Positions 54,098-64,000 of a stretch of DNA of 64,000 nt are shown here, one piece after another. A model generated the notes under the pieces. The model was not told where the DNA came from. It saw nothing but the letters and a program-made list of their open reading frames with translations, and searched no databases. Source of the stretch: Lytechinus variegatus (Eukaryota > Echinodermata > Echinoidea > Temnopleuroida > Toxopneustidae); the NCBI RefSeq assembly GCF_018143015.1, contig NC_054747.1, positions 30,994,733 to 31,058,732 on the forward strand, in the 5' to 3' direction. The position numbers and the translations under genes are program-made. Each line of letters opens with the position of its first letter. Position 1 is the first letter of the stretch.

Positions 54098-55380
54098 AAA
54101 ATGATTGATTGATTGCATTTATTCTTTTTCATTCCAAATTTAACAAAAGTTACAATGTAAAGCATAACACAAAAATATCATATACAGAAATGAAAAAAGG
54201 GAACCCACTGGAAAGCAAAGCTTGTTAGTATGGGTTCCCTGCAATAAATAGTTAAATGGTACTGCATATAATAAGTTAAAGAATATAATATGATGGATGA
54301 AATTCAATTCGTAAATGTAAAAAGTTGTGTACTACAATGAATAAATGAAATTCGTAAATTAAAAAACTACAGTGGGGTCAAGCTTTTTATGTTTACTAAA
54401 TAAGTTACAATTAACAGAAAAAAATGTTATATCGTGCCCCTGCTGTATAAATAAAAAAAACTAAGTTCAGGAGTGTTTGAACAGACAATCACTTGGACAA
54501 GAGAGGACGAATACTAAAAACAAAACAAAGACAAAAACAAAAACGGCACACACACAAACAAAAAACAAAACAGAACAGGACAAGACAGCAAAAAAAAAGG
54601 AAAAGAAACAAAATGGCACACACACACACAAACAAAAACAAAACAGAACAGGACAAGACAGCAAAAAAAGGAAAAGAAACATAACAAAACACACTACAAA
54701 ACATAGACGGACAGAAAGATTATAAAAGCAATAGAACTAGACATAAAGATGACAGGGAAGAGAGAGAGAAAAAAGAAATGTGAGAGGAGAGGGAGAAAGA
54801 TAAGAAGGAAGAAAATAAGAAGGGAAGAAGAGAAGAACAAAAGAGGTGGTAGCTGCTTACACAGAAATGTTTGAGTTCTGGGGTTTATACTGAAGGATAA
54901 AATTTTCTTCAACCCTCGACCGAAACTTAAATGTGTTGGTTTGTTACGTAATGATTCTATAAGGAGTTCCATAGTTTGATACCTGTAAAAATAAATGTTT
55001 TATTCAAGAGGATTGTTCTAGCTCTTGGTGGATGAAAGAGCCCGGCAGACCTAGTAGGATAATGATGAATATCGACATTTTTAGTAAACATGGAATAAAA
55101 AATATTTGGAAGTTCATTTTTATCTAAACTATACATGAGTTTTCCGAGATTGTATACAAGTCACCAATCTTTAAAATATTATATTTATAGAAAAGTTCGT
55201 CAGTGTGTGAACGAAAATCAGCATGACAAATAATACGAATAGCCTTTTTCTGCAAAAGTAAAATTCTGTTCAGGAGGCAGTCAGCACAATTCCCCCATGC
55301 TGTTATACCATAGTTTAAATGAGGCAGGATCAAAGTTGAATACAAATTAAATAGTATATATAAAATGACTTTATATCAAT
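54098..55380 (-). mobile_element. non-LTR retrotransposon (LINE), 5'-truncated 3' end
   Basis: Read on the - strand, it starts with the C-terminal part of a reverse-transcriptase ORF (55345-55124). It continues through a low-complexity 3' UTR (CA- and GAAAA-rich, 54480-54830) and ends in GAATAAATGCAATCAATCAA at 54120-54098. An ORF2 tail, a 3' UTR and a short tandem ATCA tail are typical of CR1/L2-type LINEs. Confidence 0.75.
55124..55345 (-). pseudogene. reverse transcriptase C-terminal fragment of a LINE
   Basis: The 73-residue frame reads MYSTLILPHLNYGITAWGNC, then LLNRILLLQKKAIRIICHAD and ELFYKYNILKIGDLY. The LxYGixAWGN and LQKKAIRII blocks are characteristic of the region after the catalytic domain in CR1/Jockey/L2-like reverse transcriptases. 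The catalytic YxDD and the endonuclease are absent, so it is a dead 5'-truncated copy. Confidence 0.8.
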
Positions 55381-55562
55381 GTGTTATTATTATTATTTAA
55401 ACAAAATACAGTCGATCATATTCAAGAGAAAATCTGCATTGGTATACAATAACGGGATATGGATCAAGATGATTTAATTCAAATTACAGCATTTAACAAT
55501 TTAATTTCAGTAATCTACATCGGTCAAACCATGCGTTTGAGAAGTGTTGTAAAACCCACTCT

Positions 55563-55730
55563 CAAAACTGTTTGGCAACATACAGTCCACACAACAATTG
55601 GTTAAAACTTTATCAAATTCTGGGGTAGTTTTAAACCAATAATGTGTGCTTTGTTTGAAAACTACCCAGAGTTGGATAAAAATTTCAAATCAATTTTTGT
55701 GTGGACAGTATTTTTCCTAACATTTTGCAT
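55563..55730. mobile_element. short MITE, TTTGGCAACATACAGTCCACACA type
   Basis: The left part TGTCC/AGTCCACACAACAATTGG with AAAAC, and the right part TTTTGTGTGGACAGTA with TAACATTTTG, form an imperfect inverted repeat around GTTTTAAACCAATAATGTGT. The same units occur at 50090-50200, 51030-51150, 52550-52720 and, as a half copy, at 38890-38925. Confidence 0.7.
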
Positions 55731-58328
55731 ATGTGTACCTTTAAATTGAAGGAAATCAACGGTGAACTGTCATCAGACAAGGAAAGTCATATTTGGCCCG
55801 TATGGCTTAATAAGAGCTCACAGAATTCCAGGGGTGGTGGAGCGAAGTTGAAAAGGGGGAGGGTTAAGGGCACATTTTTTTCCCGAAATGGCACTCACTG
55901 CACTCACAAAGCTTTGACATGAAACTAATGTACATAGCTTATCATTTGATTTTAGCAACAGCCTCGTTTTCCTCGAGGCTCGATATAATATTTAGTAATT
56001 TAAAATGTGTGTTTCCAGAATCTTTATACATGTAGTAGGAAAACTTGTGCAAAAGGAAAAGGGACGCTATTAGAACATTATCAAATTGAAAATTTATCAA
56101 AAGTAAACAAGGGTATGTTTTAAGACTTTATGCAACGCTGTTTACTATATGAACCTTGCAGTATTTGTTTAACCATTTAAACAATCCTGTTTAATTTATT
56201 GAAGATAAGATATTGAAAATTAAACTTTGTTGCTTAAGAGTAAAACACTAACCCTTGTTTAATCATTTTACACAAAGGTTCGTATAGTAAACAGCATTGT
56301 ATATATTTTTTTTACTATGTAGGACAATCAATAATTTAGAGGTTATAGGGATGAATTTCATTATCAAAATAAATTTGTTCTCGTACACAAAGGCTCGAAC
56401 AAGATAGAATTTCGATTTCATTACCACTACTTTGAACGCTAAGATTTTATTGGATGTAATGTTAATAAAATTTGCATCAAATGTTATTACAATTTATTTG
56501 CTTTTCGGATCGCTACGAATCGTTTTGCACCGCGGGCTTAAGGGGAATCCAGTCTTCATATTTTGTAGTTAAGAAATGTTGAGGTCCGTGCGGGGGTGCA
56601 CCTTTATAAAAGTTTAATTACAGATCTATGGATTAACAATGTACAGAAAAGTAACCCATCAGTAGATTAAGTAAATTAAAAAAGACCTCTGGAATAATAT
56701 ATCTTGTACGAGAAAACAATGATAGTTATTCAACAACACAATGATAATAACTGTGACGATAATGAATAATTCTTGGCCAACAGAAAGTTTGGGAAGCAAC
56801 AAAAAATATCGATACAACGTTTATAGCTGTGATGAAAAATGAAACTGAAAAACGTAGGAAATATAGTATTCTGGCTTAAAATGTTTCACACAGCCTTAAT
56901 ATTACGATCATGGTTCCTGTTGATTGTTTTTAAATGCTAACTGTATTAAGCTATGCAAACCAATGTGGTGTGATTGCTGTACTTCTAATTATTTCGTTTA
57001 ATCCAATACTGTTCGGCGCTAGGAGGACAGGATTCCTTGCAAATTTATAAGATCACTGACATACTGATGGGTTACACTCCCCGGGGTTACACTCACGGTC
57101 TACATTTGATTACCGTATATTTTTTTCGGAATCTCAGCTGTAATTGACAACATAACAGAAAACAAAATCAGCTGAAGAAAAGAAAATCATTGCCCCTATG
57201 TTAAAGTTATGCCTGCCATGACTCATGTAAAAATAAATCAGATAAGCACACGCACCATGATATCGACCAAAGATCGTTGCACGCTGCATATGCCTTTTGG
57301 CTGCCACATTTTTGGCACACCCGACGATCCGAAGTGGGGGGGGGGGGGGGTCTCATCCTTGAATTCTAAAGCAAAATATATACTCTAAAATAGTATATTT
57401 TAGAGTCTAAATTTGGCGTGTTGGCTAAAAATATTTTTTACGAATCATTTAGGCTATAAACAATTATTTATGTTAGCAGGGAGTATTTTTTAATAGAAAA
57501 ATTATTTTGCCTCTCTCGTATGTTATGCAACTTTCTTTTTATTTTGTTTTCTTCTCACTGGTATAACAATCAAGGGGCTATGTTCCGAAAGAGATGTATA
57601 ATATTAAGTGGTAAGCTTTGAAGCTCCATTTGCACCCCCTCTCCTTCCCTCCATGCATGTATAGCATGTAAAAAAATCGTCTCCTGCCAGAAAGTATAAA
57701 TGCCTCAGACCATAGAGCTATTAATACTAGACCTACCATAAAGCGTGCAGACCATGGGTCAGGGGGTCAAGGCGGGGTTCCATTATTGTTAGCACTGACT
57801 TCTAGCAAGATTTTATTGTTTACGAAACACGTCTACAAATTTCATGAAAGAGTTTCCCGACTTCGTTTGATCGCAGGAGATGGAAAGTTTCCTTCCCCCC
57901 CCTCGACCCAGATAGATTGTGCCTTTATTTATTTGATGGCGTAAATGATATAAATCAATGTGGGAACTAGGCGAGTGAAACAGTTTTCAATTATTACTAC
58001 ATCAAAGGACAGAATTATGTTGTCCAAACCATATTTCAAGTAATGTGTAGTTTACAGTATTTATCACACGCATATGGGGCTCCGTGAACAATAATACTAC
58101 CATTTCTGAATTTAATATCGTGTTAACAGATAAGGCCTCTCTCGATTTTTTTTTCCAGATGGCTATTGCTATGGAAATTAGATCTTTAGCAGCTAAAGGC
58201 AGAATAGTATCTAAAACGTCGTTCAAGGGGTATGTAAGCGAGCGTAGTGAGTGAGCCTTGAAGATTGCTTAGAAAGTAATGTGCATATTATTACAGAAGA
58301 AAGTAAGTGCAAGAAGAACGAAAACTTA
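55731..58328. other. gene-poor region
   Basis: AT-rich, with an inverted repeat at 56132-56311, a G run (57337-57350), a small dyad TACTCTAAAATAGTATATTTTAGAGT-like at 57381-57405 and a GCGAGCGTAGTGAGTGAGC motif at 58238. No gene recognised. Confidence 0.55.
56132..56311. mobile_element. 180 bp inverted-repeat element
   Basis: GCTGTTTACTATATGAACCTT near 56137 pairs with AAGGTTCGTATAGTAAACAGC near 56277, extended inward by TGTTTAA(C/T)CATTT. It is likely a decayed MITE. Confidence 0.65.
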
Positions 58329-58938
58329 AAGGACAAGTCCACCCCAACAAAAACTTGATTTGAATAAAAAGAGAAAAAATTCAACAAACATAACACTGAA
58401 TATTTGATCAAAATCGGATGTAATAAGAAAGTTATGACATTTTAAAGTTTCGCTTCATTTTACAAATCAGTTAGGCCTATATGCACATCTCGGTCGGTAA
58501 GCAAATAAAGAACTGATGACATCACTCACTCACTATTTCTTTTGTATTTTGTTATATGAAATATGAAATATTTTTTATTTTCTCATCATTGTCATGTGAA
58601 TGAAGTTTTATTCCTACCTGAACACGTGGAGTTCCATTATTTTAACATTGTGTGCGTCAGGTAAGGAGGTCCTAATCGTCAAATTCGTAAAAAGTGAAAT
58701 ATTGTATAATTCAAACAATAAAACAAAATAAATAAATAGTGGGTGAGTGACATCATCGACTCTCTCATTTGGATGTAACTGGCTCGTTCATATAACTATT
58801 TTGTTAAAAATAAGCGAAACTTTGAAATGTCATTACTTTCTTATTTTACATCCGATTTTGATAACATTTTCAGCATTGTGCTTGTCTGATCTTTCTCTAT
58901 TGATTCAAATCAACATTGCTCTGAGGTGGACTTGAACT
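58329..58938. mobile_element. MITE family A, best full copy
   Basis: It starts AAAGGACAAGTCCACCCCAA and ends TGAGGTGGACTTGAACTCT. It contains AAAATCGGATGTAATAAGAA and, near the right end, TTATTTTACATCCGATTTTG. Its left tip is the same as the fragment that abuts the LDLR-B stop codon at 39163. Confidence 0.82.
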
Positions 58939-59154
58939 CTAATAAGAATAGGAAAACGAAATATAAATTAGTTGTTACATCACAGTTGGCAAATAAGGAT
59001 AAAAAACAAAAACAAATTGCTCTTTGAAGTCGAATCATTTAAGTATTAGGTAATTATTACAAATGTTAATATAATGAGCAGAACAAATTTCCATGTGAAC
59101 AATAAAATAAAACTAAAATTGAAATGAAAACTAGTTTCCTAACTTTTTAGAGGT

Positions 59155-60550
59155 GAGATATTTAGACGATGGTTATCGGGTATAGGGATGTCTTATGAAA
59201 TGATTATGCCATTACAGGCCACAACTTCAAAAAAAAACTTGGAAATATCACGATGATGATTAAATGAAAAGGAAAATATTGCGAAAAGGACAGAGTTTGA
59301 ACAATCTTTAAAACTATGCAGAGATGATGTAATTACCCTATAAAATGAATAATCAATTGTAGAGATATGTCGGAAATGTTGTTGTCCTATCGTATAAGTG
59401 TTTCATTAATGACATTGATCATATATATACACTTAACTGTTTTGAAGTATTAAAAAAAGAAGAAAAGAATATGTCACTCGCTTCCACACACACCGCTAAC
59501 ATCCACGCCAGTGAATGTCAGGATGGTTCGGTTCATGATCAAAGTTATATTATTAAAGTTAATGAAATCATACAGTTCATATACGGAGCCGTTAATGATA
59601 ATAAGAAACATGATTGCGGTCATAGACTTAATTGTGCACAATATTATGTACACAGTAACATATGAATAATGAGAATCTGAAATGATTGATATTCACAATA
59701 AATAAAAAAAAATATGTATACTTAAAAATCGAGATAAAATGAATTAGAAACAAAAAAAAATATTATATCATGATTGACTGCAAAAGCGGAAAGACCGCAG
59801 AGGAACTTTTCGTTTTTAGAATGCAAAATAATAGGCAAAATAAAACATTTTGAGTGCATTAAATTATGAATTCACGCGTTATTATTTGAACATTAATCAA
59901 TTAATATTTTTTCTTTTAAGTACATTTCTCTTCACAAGGTGCGTATTGATTATCTCTAATGAAAATACTATTACTGGCGGGCAATGCTTGCATATATTGC
60001 CTACTTGGATGTGGAAGTTATATATCCATGTTCTGCATGACACAAGTCATGTCCAGTCCTCCTGGCAGTGGTTGAGAATGGGGCTAATAGCTCCATGGGT
60101 CAAGGGTTTAACCCCTAGCTCAAACTACAAGGTCTGAAGTAGATGAAATGAACATTTGTATTATGATTTATTGGTCTATGGTCATACCGTGGACCATATA
60201 TTGGACAAATAAAGACGTCCAGATCTATAGACGAATGACTTTCCTCTATATGGATATTGCCATCCTCCAAGATGGTTGGATCATCTGGCACAAACTTACA
60301 ATAATGTGAACAATATATGGATTAATATTTTCATTGAACAATCCATCATGCTTTCTCTCTCTCTGGCTCTCCATCCTCTAAACACATGTATGTGTGTATT
60401 TTATACGGTGAAAACCCACCCAGGGATACCCGGGATGCGCGGATATAACTTTCGCGCGTAACGTGACTGTCAGTGGTGGCGGGAACTATCTCACTGGGAA
60501 ACTCTGAGGGAATATGCTTTCGCGCAGGCTTCTGTACATTAATATTGTGA
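59155..60550. repeat. segmental duplication, copy 1
   Basis: Blocks in the order CTTATGAAATGATTATGCC-ACAGGCCACAAC, CCGCTAACATCCACGCCAGTG, GGCACAAACTTACAAT, and TGGCGGGAACT...GAATATGCTTTCGCGC recur in the same order at 62890-63675. The intervening DNA differs in length, including unique sequence at 59700-60230. No conserved reading frame was recognised. A tRNA-like stretch (GGTTTAACCCC near 60105) is too weak to call. Confidence 0.6.
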
Positions 60551-61762
60551 TATATATCATGGCGACGAATTGTCCACCTAGAATGACCAGCAGAACACGT
60601 GGATGTTTGTGAGTATACCTTTTCCCTATAAATTGTATTCGTCCCGAAGGAAAAGTAAATTTTAATATTATAACCACATACAATATATATGTGTTTTCGA
60701 AACATACGTCAACATAATAATGTAATTTTCACATGATTGGCGTCTCATAAATTAAAGCAGCTCGTTTATTAGGCCTGTTGCCTAATAAATCCTGTAAATT
60801 GCCATTGTAAATAAGAGTAAATACAATTGAATGAATATGCGCGAGCAGTATGATATCAGGAGGATTTTCATTTTGATGTTTTTGAGCGTTGGTCCCTTTT
60901 CCATGAAGGCGGGGGGGGGGGGGGGGGCGGGGAGTCAACATAAACTTTATTCAACTCAGTGGCGTGCATATGGAGAACTTGGCCTTGGGGCGCTTGCTCC
61001 TGACTAAAAAAATCACGACCAAGAAAAAAGAAATTGAAAAGAGAGAAAGGTGAAATACATTTTCTGAATATGTCAAAATTTATCATAATACTTATGTCAG
61101 AATTTTTGCTTGCACGCTGACAACTTTTCATAAATGTTGTCTAATAAGCCATGATCCTTTTCACTTTTTATTTTTTACCCCTCATATGATTCCAATTAGT
61201 GTATATACATGTTTTTATATATTTATATTGATGTTGTCTCAATGCAATCTGTAGTTTTATCCTGAATTCCTTTCAATATTTTTACACTCTTATATTGTTT
61301 GTCCTCTTAAAATTGTATGCGTGCACCAGAATTGTGTGTTATGATGACAGTTTCCAATAATTACATATTCATTTTGAATCATTGTACCTATTTTATTATT
61401 CCTTGCTCCTTGTGAAAGCCTTTTCAATAACGTGGTATCAGCCTAATTCATTCAATTTTATAAAATATTTAGTGTAAATTCTTGCCAAACTATTTAATTT
61501 TATGATCTTTTCTTATAACAACATATATCATGTCACTTTTGTTATTCTGTTTGATTTACCGTATATGTTACATATGTGTTTACTTTTTTCTTTGTATATA
61601 TGGACCCATGAAAGAACAGTATAGTCATGTAGACTAAACTGAAAATGGGCTATCCATCCGTTTTGCATTTTTTTAATATACGGAAAATAAATACTTTACT
61701 ATAGTATAATATCCAGCCCTTACAAAAAAATGGCTCATTATGCCACTTATTCAATTCAATTA
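60551..61762. other. gene-poor region
   Basis: AT-rich with a G run at 60910-60926. I see no gene or clear repeat structure. Confidence 0.5.
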
Positions 61763-62337
61763 AAGGGGTACTCCAGCCGGGCTGAAAATAATATAATTTA
61801 AAGAGATAAATAAAAATCAGGCAAACAATACATTGGATCCGAATGGGATAAGGAATAGTTTCGGCATTTTAAAGATTTGAATTATTTTGGTGAAACAGTT
61901 CTAGGCATGTCTTTATGAATATTCAGTGAGCAAGGTGAAGTCATATCTCCACTTGTTCTTTTGTATTTAATTATATGAAATTAGCTTTATACATTCTTTT
62001 TCAAGCAAGAACTGAAAAAAAATGCATTGACAACATATTAAGTGCATCAGATATTCATTGCTTCAACTGATTTCATTAAAAGGGAAACACATCATTTACA
62101 CGTATTGATTTAATGTAATAACATTAAAAAAAGACAATGGGGATGTGACATCATCAGCCCACCTAATGAATATTAAACGTGCAGATAACTATTTTCACAA
62201 AATATTGATAAAACTTGAAATTCAATCACTTCGTTATTCCTAATCCGATTTTGATTAAATTTTCAGCATTTTGCTCTGTGAATTATACTCTATTCATTTA
62301 GATGTAAATATTGTTCAGATTGGAGTACCCATTGAAA
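61763..62337. mobile_element. MITE family B, full copy
   Basis: It runs from AAAGGGGTACTCCAGCCGGG to GATTGGAGTACCCATTG. Its central part (CTAGGCATGTCTTTATGAAT, GGGGATGTGACATCATCAGC, AACTTCGTTAT-like) matches the copy at 43228-43836. Confidence 0.75.
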
Positions 62338-62889
62338 AATGAATTGAGAATTAAAAATGATTTATATTCACAATAGTAAATGATAAAGAAGAGAGATAAA
62401 ATGTGTGCAATTAAAAATATAGATAAAAATGAATAAAAACGAATATGTTTGCTTAATACTATAAACGAGGAGAAGGCATAGAATACAGAGAAGCCTTATT
62501 GGTGCTGCCACCAAAAGAACAAAATAATGAATCTATATCAAATGTATTGGCATGAGGCTATGCTCAATGTGGAGAAAAGCTTACTTGTCAATTTTCTTGT
62601 TCAAAGTTTATCTAAACATAAAATTTCATATTTTATTCATTTTTGCATATTTTTTTTTCGAAATCGTGTAAATGAGCAATGGAAATAGATTAGCCATCTG
62701 TACTTCACCTAGTCCAATGACCTTCTATTTGGACCAGATTTCAGTCGCTCTTGTTTGTCCAGACCAGTCGGGAGGGAATGTCAGTTAAACAAAACAAAAA
62801 CAATGGCGTTGGTGTTATATTTATTACACTTTGCTTCATTTAATTGCTAATTTAAAAACTGCATATTTAATTTCAGAATAGTTATTGCT

Positions 62890-63675
62890 GGTCAAATTGG
62901 TTGTTGTCATTATCTAGGATGCCTTATGAAATAATTATAATCCACCACAGGCCACAACAGGCTTATATAAATACGTGGAAATAGCAGGATGATTAAAATA
63001 AAAATAAAAATTTATAGGACAGATTTTAAACTTATATTCAAAAATGATGCAGTCACCATATATATTGGATACTTTGCAAAGATAATTATATGGGAAATAT
63101 TGTCCAAACGTAATGTGTCATTAACGGGTTGATTTGATCAATGTAATCTCATCATACACTCTTGATTGCCTTGCAGTATGGGATAGGACTTTTTTTTGTA
63201 AAAATATCATCCGCCTCCACAAAGATGACAGGGTATGACACCACCGCTTACATTCACGCCAGTGTGTCTATACTTTGATTGTTTGTCTATCTGTTTTATA
63301 TTGGACAAAACGAAGTGTTTAGATCTACACTAGAATAAACAGAAGTTTAATGACTTTCTCTATCAATATTACCATAGAGCTATTAACAGATATTACCACA
63401 CTCCAAGCTCCAAGAGTTGGAGCACAAACTTACAATGAAATGCCAACATATGGATTGAATCAATCACGCATCTCTCCCTTTCTCTATCCTCTTTCACATA
63501 CATGCGTGTATTCTCAACGGATGTGTCCATGGCGAAACCAAGGATATACATACAATAACTCAAAATTTCGCCCGTATAGTGTAACTGCCATAAGTGTGGC
63601 GGGGGAGTTACCCAATGAAAAAATAAACTGAGGAATTTCAATATGCTTTTGCGCCAGTCTGTACATGACTCTCAT
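62890..63675. repeat. segmental duplication, copy 2
   Basis: It shares ordered blocks with 59155-60550: GCCTTATGAAATAATTATAA...CAGGCCACAAC, CCGCTTACATTCACGCCAGTG, GAGCACAAACTTACAATG, and GTGGCGGGGGAGTTAC...CAATATGCTTTTGCGC. The copies are clearly diverged, so the duplication is not recent. Confidence 0.6.
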
Positions 63676-63701
63676 TGCGATGACAATTTAATGTATACCA
63701 A

Positions 63702-63986
63702 CACTGTTAGAAAAAATAAAAGAAGTTCCTGCAGCAGAGTCTCGAGAACACCTGTAATCTTACCGAATTGCGTAATAATCATTCTGTAAATTCATAAAAC
63801 AAGTATTTTTCTGCAATTTAACAGAACAGGTCTGTTTAAAAAGGGGGAAAAGGGTGTTTTATTCAAGGAAATTTGTAAGATTCCATACATCAAATACCAA
63901 TTTCCTGTAAGATTACGCAATTCGGTAAGATTACAGGTGTTCTCGAGACTCTGCTGCAGGAACTTCTTCTATTTTTTCTAACAGTG
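63702..63986. mobile_element. 285 bp CACTG-ended MITE (EnSpm/CACTA-like)
   Basis: The terminal inverted repeats are about 75 bp and nearly perfect: CACTGTTAGAAAAAATA(A/G)AAG, then GAGTCTCGAGAACACCTGTA, then CTTACCGAATTGCGTAAT. AA lies on both sides. The first ten bases CACTGTTAGA match the left end of the 9.55 kb element at 23308. No coding capacity. Confidence 0.82.
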
Positions 63987-64000
63987 AATTCTAGACCTGT

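Noticed and set aside
54477-54972. Lys/Thr- and Phe/Cys-rich open frames
   Set aside because: They are simple-sequence translations within the 3' UTR of the LINE relic.
60060-60135. tRNA-like box (GGTTTAACCCC) near 60105
   Set aside because: Only a B-box-like word is present; no A box at the right spacing and no cloverleaf could be drawn.

Overview
This is animal nuclear DNA: split genes with GT-AG introns, long introns, many microsatellites and G/C homopolymers, dozens of short inverted-repeat (MITE-like) transposons, a tRNA-derived SINE and a non-LTR retrotransposon relic. Gene content and repeat style suggest a marine invertebrate deuterostome, most likely a sea urchin. The species assignment is inference; no taxon-specific marker was found.

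Three host genes and one transposon-borne gene remnant can be supported. (1) On the + strand at 3317-14187 lies psenen, encoding PEN-2, the small subunit of gamma-secretase. It has three exons and predicts 101 residues, the length of human PEN-2. Its 10.1 kb second intron holds two arrays of ACCATT-type satellite, and its last coding segment has been copied several times in tandem just past the stop codon. (2) On the + strand at 21762-34699 lies a two-exon gene for a 534-residue membrane protein with a Gln/Pro-rich N-terminus and four tandem TM2 domains. Its single 11.3 kb intron splits the second TM2 domain. (3) On the - strand at about 46131-39163 lies a short four-exon gene or gene fragment made of LDL-receptor class B (YWTD-type beta-propeller) repeats. 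It converges on the TM2 gene and its stop codon sits at the edge of a MITE.

The TM2 intron contains the most unusual object in the window, at 23308-32855. It is a 9.55 kb element with CACTG...CAGTG inverted termini, TA on both sides and subterminal clusters of GTTGTGTA/TACACAAC words, which is the layout of an EnSpm/CACTA transposon. It has no recognisable transposase. It carries a five-exon gene of an uncharacterised family, now broken by one in-frame stop and one frameshift, plus nested MITEs and a 1.36 kb palindrome. A 285 bp relative with the same CACTGTTAGA start and 2-bp flanks lies at 63702-63986.

Layout: 1-3316 intergenic repeats; 3317-14187 psenen; 14188-21118 repeat-rich spacer; 21119-34699 TM2 gene with the CACTG element in its intron; 34700-39162 MITE-rich spacer; 39163-46131 LDLR-B gene (- strand); 46132-64000 a gene-poor block with inverted and tandem duplications, a LINE 3' end and several MITEs. 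No bacterial-type operons, CRISPR arrays, rRNA genes or intact tRNA genes are present. PEN-2, TM2-domain proteins and LDLR-family receptors all appear in the amyloid/Notch literature, but nothing here shows that these neighbours work together.
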